Shown one piece after another: positions 43,617-52,410 of a stretch of DNA of 64,000 bases (its first letter is position 1; the number at the start of each line of letters is the position of its first letter). Origin of the DNA: JACMQX01 sp040385105 (GTDB lineage: Bacteria > Pseudomonadota > Gammaproteobacteria > Burkholderiales > Burkholderiaceae_C); the NCBI GenBank assembly GCA_040385105.1, contig JAZKHY010000005.1, positions 9,822-73,821 on the forward strand, in the 5' to 3' direction. Position numbers and translations under genes: made by a program. The notes under the pieces were generated by a model. The model was not told where the DNA came from. It saw only the letters and a program-made list of their open reading frames with translations, and made no database searches.

Positions 43617-44258
43617 CTACGTCAGCAGCAGTTCCATGCCCGGATCACCCTTGGCCATGGCCGCCACATAAGCGGGCCGCTGCGCGAGGCGCGCGACGTA
43701 CGCCAGCACATTGGGGTAGCCGCTGTAGTCCCACGGCTGGAAGTAGCGCATGGTCGTCAGCGTGAACATCATCATGATGTCAGCCGCCGTGAACTCCGCA
43801 CCGGCAAGGTAAGGCACATCCCCCAGCCGCTGCTCGACCATCGCCAGCGACCTCTCCACCCGCTCCAGAGCGCCCTGGGCGGCCGGGTTGTCCATGGGCA
43901 CCTTGGCGCGGCCGAGCAGGCTGAGGCGGCTCATCTGCGCCTGCAGGCTGGCGTTGACGAAGTGGAACCAGTACAGGTAAGCGGCAAAGTCCGCATGCCC
44001 CGGCGGCGGCGCCAGCCGCCCCGCGCCATGGCGGGCAATGATGTACTGCACGATGGCGCCCGACTCGGCCATCTGCACATCGCCATCGGTCATCACCGGT
44101 GCGGTACCCATGGGGTGCAGCGCCCGCAACTCCGGCGGCGAGAGCCGCGTGACCGGGTCGCGGGTGTAGCGCTTGAGTTCATACGGAATGCCCAGCTCTT
44201 CGCAGAGCCAGACGACGCGTTCGGATTGGGAGATGCCCAGGTGGTGGATGACAAGCAT
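43617..44258 (-). CDS. Glutathione S-transferase family protein
   Basis: A 213-residue GST. The N-terminal thioredoxin-like domain opens with LVIHHLGISQSERVVWLCEE and has the glutathione site at GTAPVMTDGDVQMAESGAIV. The helical domain includes AGAEFTAADIMMMFTL, with the typical N-capping box. It is a different subfamily from the GST at 24020. It lies ten bases downstream of the LysR gene on the same strand, so may be co-transcribed with it. Confidence 0.88.
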   Translation of the reverse strand: MLVIHHLGISQSERVVWLCEELGIPYELKRYTRDPVTRLSPPELRALHPMGTAPVMTDGDVQMAESGAIVQYIIARHGAGRLAPPPGHADFAAYLYWFHFVNASLQAQMSRLSLLGRAKVPMDNPAAQGALERVERSLAMVEQRLGDVPYLAGAEFTAADIMMMFTLTTMRYFQPWDYSGYPNVLAYVARLAQRPAYVAAMAKGDPGMELLLT

Positions 44259-44267
44259 GAGGGCAGC

Positions 44268-45335
44268 CTAGCGTGGCGATTGGTCCGTTTGCTGTTCCGG
44301 CTGCACACCGTGCGGCGCGACACCCGGGACCACCTCGCCGGACGCTTCGCGGTGCGCAGTCTCCAGCAACCAGTCACGAAACACCGACACGCGCTCCAGC
44401 TTGGCCTTCTCGCTTGTGCTCACTACATAGTATGAAGAGAGTATGGGTTTGACCCAGCCAGGAAACGGCGCCACCAGCCGGCCCGACTGCAGGTGGTCGC
44501 GCACGAGCATGCTGCGGCCGAGCACCATGCCGCCGCCGGCCATCGCCGTGCGCAGGATGAGCAACGGGTCGGAAAAGCGCGGGCCGGCGGCAACGTCGCT
44601 CGCGTCCATGCCCAGTTCCTCAAGCCACAGGTCCCAGGAAATCCAGGGCTCATGGACCATGCGGACGTTCGAATTGAGCAAGGTGAACGAGGCCAGCTCA
44701 TGCCGCTGGTACTCGCTGGGTCTGCGCTTGAGCAGCGACGGGCTGCAAACCGGCGTCACGGTCTCGGTCGAGAGCAGGTCTGCCCGCAGGTCATCGCCAA
44801 AGCCGCCGCGCCCGAAACGGATGGCCACGTCGGCGCCCTCGCCCGAGAGATCCGCCATGCGGTAGTCGGTCTGGATGAGCACATCCACATTGGGCCAGCG
44901 CGCGCGGAAATCGACCAGCCGCGGCATGAGCCACTCCTGGGTGAACGACGGCAGTGCGCTGACCACCAGCACCTGGGCCGCAGCCTGCGCAGGCCGGGGC
45001 AGCAAGGTCATGGCCGACTCGAAATGTTCAAAGCCGGCGGAAATGGAGGGATAGATCGCCTGGCCCTGCGGTGTCAGCGCGAGTCCGGCAGGCAGGCGTT
45101 CAAACAGCAAACAGCCGAGATGCTCCTCGAGCAGCTTGATCTGGTGGCTGATGGCGGTCTGCGTCACAAACAGCTCCTGCGCCGCCCGCGCAAAGCTGCC
45201 CAGGCGCGCCGACGCCTCAAAGGCCTTCAGCGCCTTGAGCGGAGGCAGGCGCTTGCGGCGCGAAACACGTGCATTGCTGGCGGCGGATACGGCAGCCGCG
45301 GGGTCAGCCCAAGTTTTTTGCTTGTCGAGACTCAT
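44268..45335 (-). CDS. GcvA-like LysR-family regulator facing the molybdenum hydroxylase operon
   Basis: A 355-residue LysR regulator. A 30-residue basic extension precedes the helix-turn-helix (LKALKAFEASARLGSFARAA, TAISHQIKLLEEHLGCLLF), whose sequence is typical of the GcvA group. The effector domain (PSFTQEWLMPRLVDFRARWP, DVAIRFGRGGFGDDL) spans about 125-330. It is divergent from the [2Fe-2S] subunit gene and so is the likely regulator of the whole operon 45461-54348; a 13-bp palindrome lies in the shared region. Confidence 0.92.
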   Translation of the reverse strand: MSLDKQKTWADPAAAVSAASNARVSRRKRLPPLKALKAFEASARLGSFARAAQELFVTQTAISHQIKLLEEHLGCLLFERLPAGLALTPQGQAIYPSISAGFEHFESAMTLLPRPAQAAAQVLVVSALPSFTQEWLMPRLVDFRARWPNVDVLIQTDYRMADLSGEGADVAIRFGRGGFGDDLRADLLSTETVTPVCSPSLLKRRPSEYQRHELASFTLLNSNVRMVHEPWISWDLWLEELGMDASDVAAGPRFSDPLLILRTAMAGGGMVLGRSMLVRDHLQSGRLVAPFPGWVKPILSSYYVVSTSEKAKLERVSVFRDWLLETAHREASGEVVPGVAPHGVQPEQQTDQSPR

Positions 45336-45363
45336 TTTTTATCAGCCCAGGAAAACGCTTCTC

Positions 45364-45376
45364 GCACGATTCGTGC
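45364..45376. promoter_or_regulatory. Palindrome GCACGA-T-TCGTGC in the divergent promoter
   Basis: A perfect 6-bp dyad around one base, 29 bases upstream of the LysR start and 85 bases upstream of the [2Fe-2S] gene. It is the best candidate operator between the two transcripts. Its spacing is not the T-N11-A of LysR boxes, so the binder is uncertain. Confidence 0.4.
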
Positions 45377-45460
45377 ACCTATCATAAATCTGAACAGCGC
45401 AGGGCGTGCATGCATTACAGCAGCAATCGCCATGCGCAGTCAGCCAACAAGGAACTTCTG

Positions 45461-45943
45461 ATGAGCATGGTCCGGCGCGAGATGGAGATCACTGTGAATG
45501 GAACGGCCTGCCGCGTGCAGGCCGGCGGCAGCGACAGTCTCGCCCAGGTCCTGCGCGAGCAGCTGCACCTCACGGGCACCAAGATCGGATGCAACGCCGG
45601 CGAGTGCGGCGCCTGCACCGTTGTTGTGAACGAACGCGCCGTGTGCTCCTGTCTGGTGCCTGCACCCCGTGCCGCTGGTGCAATGGTCCGCACCATCGAA
45701 GGCGAAGCCGGCAGTGACGGCGGCCTCTCCGCCATCCAGCAGGCCATGATCGACCATGGTGCATTCCAGTGCGGCTTCTGTACACCCGGCGTCGTGATGT
45801 CACTGTCTGCGCTCTTCGCGCAGAACCCTTCGCCGGATGAACACACAATCCGTGTGGCCTTGCAGGGCAACGTATGCCGGTGCACCGGCTACGTGAAGAT
45901 CATCGAGGCGGCCAGGGCAGTGGCGCGGAGTGCCGCAGCATGA
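45461..45943 (+). CDS. [2Fe-2S] subunit of a xanthine dehydrogenase-family hydroxylase
   Basis: A 160-residue electron-transfer subunit. The plant-type ferredoxin cluster is held by GCNAGECGACTV, and the second, helical cluster domain has CGFCTPGV and CRCTGYVKI, the arrangement of CoxS/XdhC/HcrC small subunits. Electrons from the molybdenum site would pass through it to FAD. ATG 45461 follows AAGGAA; further in-frame ATGs lie at 45410 and 45467. The stop overlaps the large-subunit start (ATGA), so the two are made together. Confidence 0.94.
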   Translation: MSMVRREMEITVNGTACRVQAGGSDSLAQVLREQLHLTGTKIGCNAGECGACTVVVNERAVCSCLVPAPRAAGAMVRTIEGEAGSDGGLSAIQQAMIDHGAFQCGFCTPGVVMSLSALFAQNPSPDEHTIRVALQGNVCRCTGYVKIIEAARAVARSAAA

Positions 45944-48900
45944 ACATGCGGCACATCGGCAAGGCCCTCGCGCCGCAGAAGGAAGCCTCCGTCAAGGTCA
46001 CGGGCAAGGCCATCTACACGCACGACTTCGAGCTGCCGGGCATGTTGTGGGGCGCCATGCTGCGCAGCCCGCACCCGAGCGCGCGCATCATTGCCATCGA
46101 CACCTCGCGTGCCTCGGCGATGCCGGGGGTTGCAGCCGTCATCACCGGCGCAGATGCAGACGTCCGCTACCTCCACATGGCCCCGCGCTATGCAGACCGC
46201 TACCCGTTCGCCCGGGATGTCGTGCGCTTTGTGGGCGAAGAGGTTGCGGCAGTGGCGGCCGACACGCTAGAGCATGCGCTCGCCGCTGCCGCTGCCATCC
46301 ACGTGACCTATGAGGTGCTCAAGCCGGTCTTCGAGACAAGCGAGGCCATCGCGCCAGGCGCACCGGTCATTCACCAGCGGGAAGGCCTGCCACCCAACGT
46401 CGCCCAGCACACCCTTGCCGAATGGGGTGACACCCGCGCAGGCTTTGCAGCCGCCTTGCATACCGTCGAAGGCACCTACACGCACGGCACCGTCGCGCCG
46501 GTGTGCATGGAAACCAACGGGGTTGTCGCCAGCTATGACCATGCCCTCGGGCGGATCGATGTCTGGGCAGGCACGCAGTCCCCCTTCTTCGCACGCAAGG
46601 AGCTCGCGCACATCCTGGGGCTCGACCGCAAGCAGGTGCGCGTTCATTCCATCGAGATCGGCGGTGGCTTCGGCGGCAAGTCGCAGGCGCCCGAGCCTGT
46701 CGGCATTGCCGCACTGCTGTCGCGCAAGGCGCGCGCGCCGGTCAAGATCCTGCTGTCCCGCCGGGAGGAGTTCATCAGCGGCAAGACCGACCCGGGCAAG
46801 ACCATGACGGTGAAGACCGCGGTGGATGCCGGCGGCAGGATCATTGCCCGGAGCAACCACTACCTGGTGGACAACGGCGCCTTCACGCACATGGGGCCGG
46901 CCTACGTTTCAGCGGTGCGGCAGCGCACGTCCAACCTCTACCAGGTGGGCGCCGTCGAGTTTGACGGCAAGCTGGTTTACACCAACAAGGTGCCCGGGGG
47001 CTCCTACCGCGGCATGGGCGTGCCGCAGATCATCTGGGCGCTGGAGACGCAGATTGACGAGCTGGCCGAGCTGCTCGGCAAGGACCCGATCGAATACCGC
47101 ATAGCGATCGCCAACCAGCCCGGTGATGTAACGCCGCAAGGCTTCGAGATCTCGACCTGTGGCCTGGCCGAGTGCCTGCGCGAGGCCGGGCGGCGCATTG
47201 GCTGGACAGAAAAGCGAAGCAACCCCAAGCCATGGCGCGGCGTCGGCGTCGCCGCCATGATCAACCCGAGTGTCGGCATTCTCTATGCCGAGGGCAATTT
47301 TGCGAACGTAAGCCTGGATCTCATGGCCGACGGGCGGTTTCTCCTGGCCACCCAGAATGCCGATTGCGGCACCTGGCAGAACACGACGCTCGCGCAGTTC
47401 GTGGCGCAGACGCTCGACCTGGACGTCGCGGCCATCGACGTGCTCCACATGGACACCGACGACGCGCCGGACGATCTGGGTAGCGCCGCCTCGCGCGTCA
47501 CATTCATGGCCGGCGCGGCTGCCATCGATGCATCGAACCAGTTGATGGCGCAGGTCCGCAGACTGCTGGCCGGCAGCCGGGGCATCCCGCCCGAAAGCCT
47601 GCGATTCATGGACGATGGCGTGCAGCCGGGTGATGCACAGCACCTGAGCTGGGCTCAGGTAGCCGCCATCACAGGCCCGCTCAAGGTCAATGGCCACCAC
47701 AAGCTCGACCAGCCACTGGCCGACCCCAAGACCGGCTACGGCAATTACTCCGCTACCTACGCCTTCGGCGCGCAGGCAGTCGAGGTTGAAGTGGACCCGG
47801 AGACCGGCCACGTCAAGGTGCTGAAGGTCGTTGTGGTGCAGGACGTGGGGCGGGTCATCAACGAAGCGTCCCTGGACGGTCAGATGCACGGCGGCATCGT
47901 GCAAGGCATCGGCATGGCGCTGTCGGAAGACTTGGTGTTTGACCATGGGCGGCCGGTCAACACCTCCATGATCACGTACCGCGTGCCGCGCATCTTCGAA
48001 TCCACCGAGATCGAAACCGCTTACGTCGAAACCAACGACCCGCGCGGCCCGCTGGGCGCAAAGTCGAGCGGTGAGATGTCCATCAACCCGACGGTGGCTG
48101 CCATTGCCAACGCGGTCGCCAACGCCACGGGCATCCGCTTCCGCGCCCTGCCGATCACGCCGCACAAGATGCTGGCCGCGCTCAAGCGCAAGGCGCCGCG
48201 CGAACTCGAGCTCAAGCCCTGGCTGCGCCCCTGGAACCTTGAAGTGGCCACGGCGCGCAGCCTCTACCCCAAGGGGCTCTTCCCGGCGATGAAGAAGCTC
48301 GGCGAGGCGTTCTCCACGCCGAAGCCGCGCGTCACCAGCTACGACTACGAGAAGGCAGACGACATTGCCCACGCCGTCCGGCTTCTGGGCCAGTCAAACC
48401 GCCGGGTCAAGCTCATGGCCGGCGGAACGGACCTGCTCACCGGCATCCGCCAGGGCGTGTATGCGCCCGAACTGGTCGTGGATATTTCGCGGACTGCGGG
48501 ACTCGGCGGTATTGCGATTGGCCCCGACCGCGTGCGGATCGGCGCGGCCGTCACGCTGGCGGAACTCACAGAACACGACACCCTGCGCGCCGCGCTGCCG
48601 GGGCTTTGCGAGGCCGCAGACCTGATCGCGACACAACAGATACGCAACGTCGCCACCGTTGCCGGCGACCTGTCACAGGAAAAGCGCTGCTGGTTCTTCC
48701 GCAGCGCCCTGCCCTGCTACAAGAACGGCGGCGCGTCCTGCCCCTGCTACGCCGTCACCGGCGACAACCGCCACCATTCCATCATGGGCGCGGGCCGCTG
48801 TGCAGCGCCGTGCGTGGCCGACCTTGCACCTGCGCTCACCTCGCTGGACGCCACTGTTGTCGTGCACGGCCCGGCCGGAACGCGCCGCATCCCCATGGGC

Positions 48901-49305
48901 GATTTCTACAAATGGTCCGGGGAGACCACCGTGGCGCAGCAGGAGATCATTGTGGCCGTCGAGGTGCCGCTGCTCGCCAATGGCACCCAGGCCTACGAAA
49001 AATACGCCCAGTGGCGCGGCGACTTCCCCGAAGCTTCGGCCGGCATTCGCCTGGCCTGGGAAGGCGACCGCCTCACCTCCGCCCGCATATCGCTCGGCGG
49101 CGTGTCGCCGCTGCCCATGCGCGCGGTGCATGCCGAGCGCTCCCTGATGAGCGGCAGCGCCCTGACAGACGAGCTGATCGACACCTCGGCGCGCAAGGTG
49201 GTGTACGGCGCGCTTCCGCTGCGCGACAACGCCTCCAAGGCCGACATGATCGTCGCCGTCACGGCGCGCGCGCTCCGGCGTGCACGCGACGCGCGCCACA
49301 CATGA
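45940..49305 (+). CDS. Fused molybdopterin- and FAD-binding subunit of a xanthine dehydrogenase-family hydroxylase
   Basis: An 1121-residue protein that joins two normally separate subunits. Residues about 10-780 are the molybdopterin part: GGGFGGKSQAPEP, SYRGMGVPQ, and the catalytic Glu712 in KSSGEMSINPTV. Residues about 800-1110 are the FAD part (VKLMAGGTDLLTGIRQG, ATQQIRNVATVAGD). The FAD part holds an insert with Cys917, 926, 934, 936, 954 and 958 (RCWFFRSALPCYKNG, ASCPCYAVTGDN), like those that bind an extra [4Fe-4S] cluster in PaoB and 4-hydroxybenzoyl-CoA reductase. The expected reaction is water-derived hydroxylation of an aromatic or N-heterocyclic carbon. No signal peptide is seen, so it is cytoplasmic. 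Confidence 0.92.
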   Translation: MNMRHIGKALAPQKEASVKVTGKAIYTHDFELPGMLWGAMLRSPHPSARIIAIDTSRASAMPGVAAVITGADADVRYLHMAPRYADRYPFARDVVRFVGEEVAAVAADTLEHALAAAAAIHVTYEVLKPVFETSEAIAPGAPVIHQREGLPPNVAQHTLAEWGDTRAGFAAALHTVEGTYTHGTVAPVCMETNGVVASYDHALGRIDVWAGTQSPFFARKELAHILGLDRKQVRVHSIEIGGGFGGKSQAPEPVGIAALLSRKARAPVKILLSRREEFISGKTDPGKTMTVKTAVDAGGRIIARSNHYLVDNGAFTHMGPAYVSAVRQRTSNLYQVGAVEFDGKLVYTNKVPGGSYRGMGVPQIIWALETQIDELAELLGKDPIEYRIAIANQPGDVTPQGFEISTCGLAECLREAGRRIGWTEKRSNPKPWRGVGVAAMINPSVGILYAEGNFANVSLDLMADGRFLLATQNADCGTWQNTTLAQFVAQTLDLDVAAIDVLHMDTDDAPDDLGSAASRVTFMAGAAAIDASNQLMAQVRRLLAGSRGIPPESLRFMDDGVQPGDAQHLSWAQVAAITGPLKVNGHHKLDQPLADPKTGYGNYSATYAFGAQAVEVEVDPETGHVKVLKVVVVQDVGRVINEASLDGQMHGGIVQGIGMALSEDLVFDHGRPVNTSMITYRVPRIFESTEIETAYVETNDPRGPLGAKSSGEMSINPTVAAIANAVANATGIRFRALPITPHKMLAALKRKAPRELELKPWLRPWNLEVATARSLYPKGLFPAMKKLGEAFSTPKPRVTSYDYEKADDIAHAVRLLGQSNRRVKLMAGGTDLLTGIRQGVYAPELVVDISRTAGLGGIAIGPDRVRIGAAVTLAELTEHDTLRAALPGLCEAADLIATQQIRNVATVAGDLSQEKRCWFFRSALPCYKNGGASCPCYAVTGDNRHHSIMGAGRCAAPCVADLAPALTSLDATVVVHGPAGTRRIPMGDFYKWSGETTVAQQEIIVAVEVPLLANGTQAYEKYAQWRGDFPEASAGIRLAWEGDRLTSARISLGGVSPLPMRAVHAERSLMSGSALTDELIDTSARKVVYGALPLRDNASKADMIVAVTARALRRARDARHT

Positions 49306-49358
49306 ACCCACCCGCCATGCCCTCCACCCCACCCCCCGTCCCAACCAGGAGTTTCACC

Positions 49359-50435
49359 ATGATCCCACGCACGATCGGCCGTCTCGCAGCGCTTGCGCTA
49401 GTTTCCACACTGGCCCTGCCGGCCATCGCCAAAGACAAATTCGTCTATGGCGTGCCCTCGGCCATCAGCTCCGCCATCGCGAACTTCGTGTTTGCCAAGG
49501 AGCTCGGTTACTTTGACCAGGAGAACCTGGAAGTCGAGCTCGTGCCGCTCGCGGGCTCCAGCGTGATCATCCCTCAACTGCTCTCGGGCCAGATCCACGC
49601 GGCAGGCGCCAGCATGGAGCCGCTGGTCATTGCACGCCAGCCCGGCAAGCAGAACTTCCCGCTGAAATTTGTCTACAACTACCTGCGCAACTCGGTGTGG
49701 GAGTTTGCAGTCCCGGCCGACAGCCCGGTCAAGACGCTGGCCGACCTCAAGGGCAAGAGCATCGGTGTGGTCTCACTCGGCTCGGGCAACGTTTACACCA
49801 CCCGTGCCATCCTTGCCGCTTCAGGTGTTGACTGGAAGGGCGTGAACATCCAGCCCGTCGGCTTTGGCGGCCAGGCATTCCAGGCGCTCAAGACGAACCA
49901 GATCCAGGCACTCAACCTGTGGGAAAGCGCGCACGCGGCACTGGAAGTCAGTGGCACGCCGATCCGCCGGCTTGACCTGCCCAAGGAGTTCCAGGGCATG
50001 TCCAGCCACGGCTTCGAGGTGACCGACAAGCTGCTCAAGGAGAACCCGCAGCTCATCGCCCGCTTCGGGCGCGCCGTCTCCAAAGGCGCCGTGGCCTGCG
50101 AGGCCAACATGACGGGCTGCCTGCAGGCCTTCTGGAAGCACTACCCCGAGCAAAAGCCCAAGGTCGGTGCCGAAGCCGAGATCCTGCGCAAGGAAATGAC
50201 CGTCATGAAGCCGCGCATCGACAACGTCACCTACTTCCGCACCGGCGAGCCGCGCGTCTGGGGCGCCTACGCCGACCGCGACTGGAAGCTGCTCATCGCC
50301 GCGCTGAAGGAAGGCGGTGAGGTCACCAATGAAAACATCCCGATGTCATCGCTCTACACCAATGAACTGGTGCCCGAGTACAACAAGTTCGACGCCCAGA
50401 TCGTGGCCCGCCAGGCGCGCGCCTGGAAGCCGTGA
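49359..50435 (+). CDS. ABC transporter substrate-binding protein (SsuA/THI5-like)
   Basis: A 358-residue periplasmic binding protein with a signal peptide (LAALALVSTLALPAIAK). It follows the nitrate/sulfonate/pyrimidine-precursor type: FAKELGYFDQENLEVELVPL, QLLSGQIHAAGAS, LKGKSIGVVSLGSGNV. AGGAG lies seven bases before ATG 49359. Two Cys (VACEAN, TGCLQAF) sit in the C-terminal lobe. It should deliver the operon's substrate to the permease at 51262; the ligand class of these proteins is wide and includes N-heterocycles. Confidence 0.9.
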   Translation: MIPRTIGRLAALALVSTLALPAIAKDKFVYGVPSAISSAIANFVFAKELGYFDQENLEVELVPLAGSSVIIPQLLSGQIHAAGASMEPLVIARQPGKQNFPLKFVYNYLRNSVWEFAVPADSPVKTLADLKGKSIGVVSLGSGNVYTTRAILAASGVDWKGVNIQPVGFGGQAFQALKTNQIQALNLWESAHAALEVSGTPIRRLDLPKEFQGMSSHGFEVTDKLLKENPQLIARFGRAVSKGAVACEANMTGCLQAFWKHYPEQKPKVGAEAEILRKEMTVMKPRIDNVTYFRTGEPRVWGAYADRDWKLLIAALKEGGEVTNENIPMSSLYTNELVPEYNKFDAQIVARQARAWKP

Positions 50436-51265
50436 AGCGCGATGCAATGCACGAACCTGACGTGGCAAATGGCAACACCATGACCCAACCGCGCCTGTCG
50501 ATCGAGAACCTGAGCGTGACCTATGCCTCGGCCCGGGGCAAGCTCACCGCCGTGCGCGACCTGAGCCTTTCGGTGGCGGATGGCGAATTCGTCGCGGTGC
50601 TCGGGCCGTCCGGCTGCGGCAAGTCCACGCTGCTGAACATCGCCTCGGGCCTGCTGGCGCCCTCGCGCGGGCAGGTTGCCATCCAGGGCAAACCGGTTGC
50701 CGGGCCGCGCCGCGATGTGGGCATCGTCTTCCAGCAGCCGACGCTGCTGCCCTGGAAGACGGTACTTGAGAATGTGCTCGTGCCGGTGCAGGCCATGGGG
50801 CTGCCGGTGGGCGAGCACATGGACCGCGCGCGCAACCTCATCCGCATGGTGCGGCTCGAAGGCTTCGAGAACCACTACCCGAACGAGCTCTCTGGCGGCA
50901 TGCAGCAGCGCGTGGGCATTGCCCGCGGCTTCATGCATGACCCCCAGCTGCTGCTGATGGACGAGCCCTTTGCCGCGCTCGACGCCATGACGCGCGAGCA
51001 CATGACCGACGAGCTGCAGGCGATGTGGATGCAAAGCGGCAAGTCGGTGCTGTTCATCACGCACTCGATCCCCGAGGCGGTGTACCTGGCCGACCGTGTC
51101 GTCGTACTGTCGGAGCGGCCGGGCACCGTCGTCGATGTGATCGACGTCCCCATTCCCCGGCCCCGCACGCTTGAAACGCTGGGCTCGCCGGAGTTCAACA
51201 CCATCTGCAACCGCCTGCGCATGTTCTTCCGCGCACAGGCCGGTGAACAGGAGAAAAAGTCATGA
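50432..51265 (+). CDS. ABC transporter ATP-binding protein (SsuB/TauB-like)
   Basis: A 277-residue ATPase with Walker A GPSGCGKST, Q-loop VFQQPTLLPW, signature LSGGMQQRVGIARG, Walker B LLLMDEPFAALDAM and switch His in FITHSIPEA. The motif set is that of the sulfonate/nitrate/taurine importers. The start is GTG at 50432, overlapping the previous stop; ATGs at 50447 and 50480 are alternatives. It energises uptake with the permease and binding protein on either side. Confidence 0.93.
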   Translation: MKRDAMHEPDVANGNTMTQPRLSIENLSVTYASARGKLTAVRDLSLSVADGEFVAVLGPSGCGKSTLLNIASGLLAPSRGQVAIQGKPVAGPRRDVGIVFQQPTLLPWKTVLENVLVPVQAMGLPVGEHMDRARNLIRMVRLEGFENHYPNELSGGMQQRVGIARGFMHDPQLLLMDEPFAALDAMTREHMTDELQAMWMQSGKSVLFITHSIPEAVYLADRVVVLSERPGTVVDVIDVPIPRPRTLETLGSPEFNTICNRLRMFFRAQAGEQEKKS

Positions 51266-52056
51266 AAGACCGCGCACTCTCCGTGCTGCTGCCGCTTGGC
51301 GCACTCATCGTGCTGCTGGTCATCTGGGACCGGGCCGTCGTGCTGCTGGAAATACCGACCTACCTGCTGCCACGCCCGAAAGACGTGGGCACGGCACTGT
51401 GGGGCGGCTACGTGACCGAACGGACCTACTGGAAGCACCTGGCCACCACCATGTATGAAGTGGTCGTGGGCTACGGCATCGGGTGCACCATCGCACTCAC
51501 GGCAGGCGCCATCGTGGCCGAGTCGCGCTGGATAGAGCGCACGCTCATGCCCATTGTGGTTGCGATCCAGTCGATACCCAAGGTGGCGCTGGCACCGCTG
51601 CTCATCGTGTGGTTCGGCTTTGGCGTGGCTTCCAAGATGGTGCTCGTCGCGCTGATCTGCTTCTTCCCGGTCTTCATCAACAGCTTCTACGGCCTGCGCT
51701 CGGCCAACCCGGACCTGCTGCGGCTGTACCGCGCATTCGGCGCGTCGCGGCTGCATGTGTTCCGCCATGTCAAGCTGCCATCGGCGGCAGGCTCCATCTT
51801 TGCCGGCCTGCAGATCGGTGTGGTGCTGGCACTCATTGGCGCCATCGTTGGCGAGTTCGTGTCGGCCAAGCAGGGCCTGGGCTACCTCATCCAGTCGTCC
51901 ACCCTGAGTTTTGACGTGGCGACCATGTTCGCAGCCGTGGTGTCGCTCTCGGCCATCGGCATCACGGCCAGCAGCATCGTGCGGTTTGTGCAGGCCCGCG
52001 TGGTGTTCTGGGAACGGCGTGAGTCTGCCGGCTCCACGCTGTCCGAGGCAGGCTGA
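51262..52056 (+). CDS. ABC transporter permease (SsuC/TauC-like)
   Basis: A 264-residue inner-membrane permease with six hydrophobic segments. The cytoplasmic coupling loop (FGASRLHVFRHVKLPSAAGSI) contains the EAA-like signature of importers. The start overlaps the ATPase stop by four bases. It is the single permease of the system, expected to form a homodimer as in the SsuABC family. Confidence 0.92.
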   Translation: MKDRALSVLLPLGALIVLLVIWDRAVVLLEIPTYLLPRPKDVGTALWGGYVTERTYWKHLATTMYEVVVGYGIGCTIALTAGAIVAESRWIERTLMPIVVAIQSIPKVALAPLLIVWFGFGVASKMVLVALICFFPVFINSFYGLRSANPDLLRLYRAFGASRLHVFRHVKLPSAAGSIFAGLQIGVVLALIGAIVGEFVSAKQGLGYLIQSSTLSFDVATMFAAVVSLSAIGITASSIVRFVQARVVFWERRESAGSTLSEAG

Positions 52057-52066
52057 GGAGCGCCGC

Positions 52067-52381
52067 ATGGAAACCCTCACCAACCACCAGGTGCGTTGCG
52101 AGGCCGATGGCTTCGGGTTTGAGGCCACCACCGGCAAGTCGCTGATGCTGGCCCTGAAAGGCACCGGCTTTGACATCGAGGCTTCGTGTGAAGGCTCGAT
52201 GGTCTGCGGCACCTGCCACGTCAGGCTGCTGGCAGGCTGGGACGCCCGCGTTCCCCCGCCAAAGCAGGACGAGCTCGACATGCTCGGCAGCCTGCCGGGC
52301 GTCACGCCGCAGTCGCGCCTGTCATGCCAGATCGTCGTCACGCCCGAGCTCAGCGGCCTTGCCCTTGAAATCGCACGCTGA
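52067..52381 (+). CDS. [2Fe-2S] ferredoxin, adrenodoxin type
   Basis: A 104-residue ferredoxin. The cluster ligands are CEGSMVCGTC (Cys-x5-Cys-x2-Cys) and the Cys in RLSCQI, as in adrenodoxin-type electron carriers. It most likely feeds electrons to the Rieske oxygenase encoded next; a matching ferredoxin reductase is not in the window. The ATG at 52067 follows TGAGGAG. It lies 10 bases after the permease gene. Confidence 0.9.
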   Translation: METLTNHQVRCEADGFGFEATTGKSLMLALKGTGFDIEASCEGSMVCGTCHVRLLAGWDARVPPPKQDELDMLGSLPGVTPQSRLSCQIVVTPELSGLALEIAR

Positions 52382-52410
52382 AACCGCATCCACCCACAAG
52401 GAGACCCCAC

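Noticed and set aside
46909..48372. 487-codon minus-strand frame within the hydroxylase gene
   Set aside because: A shadow; no start signal, and the plus strand has full family motifs across the region.
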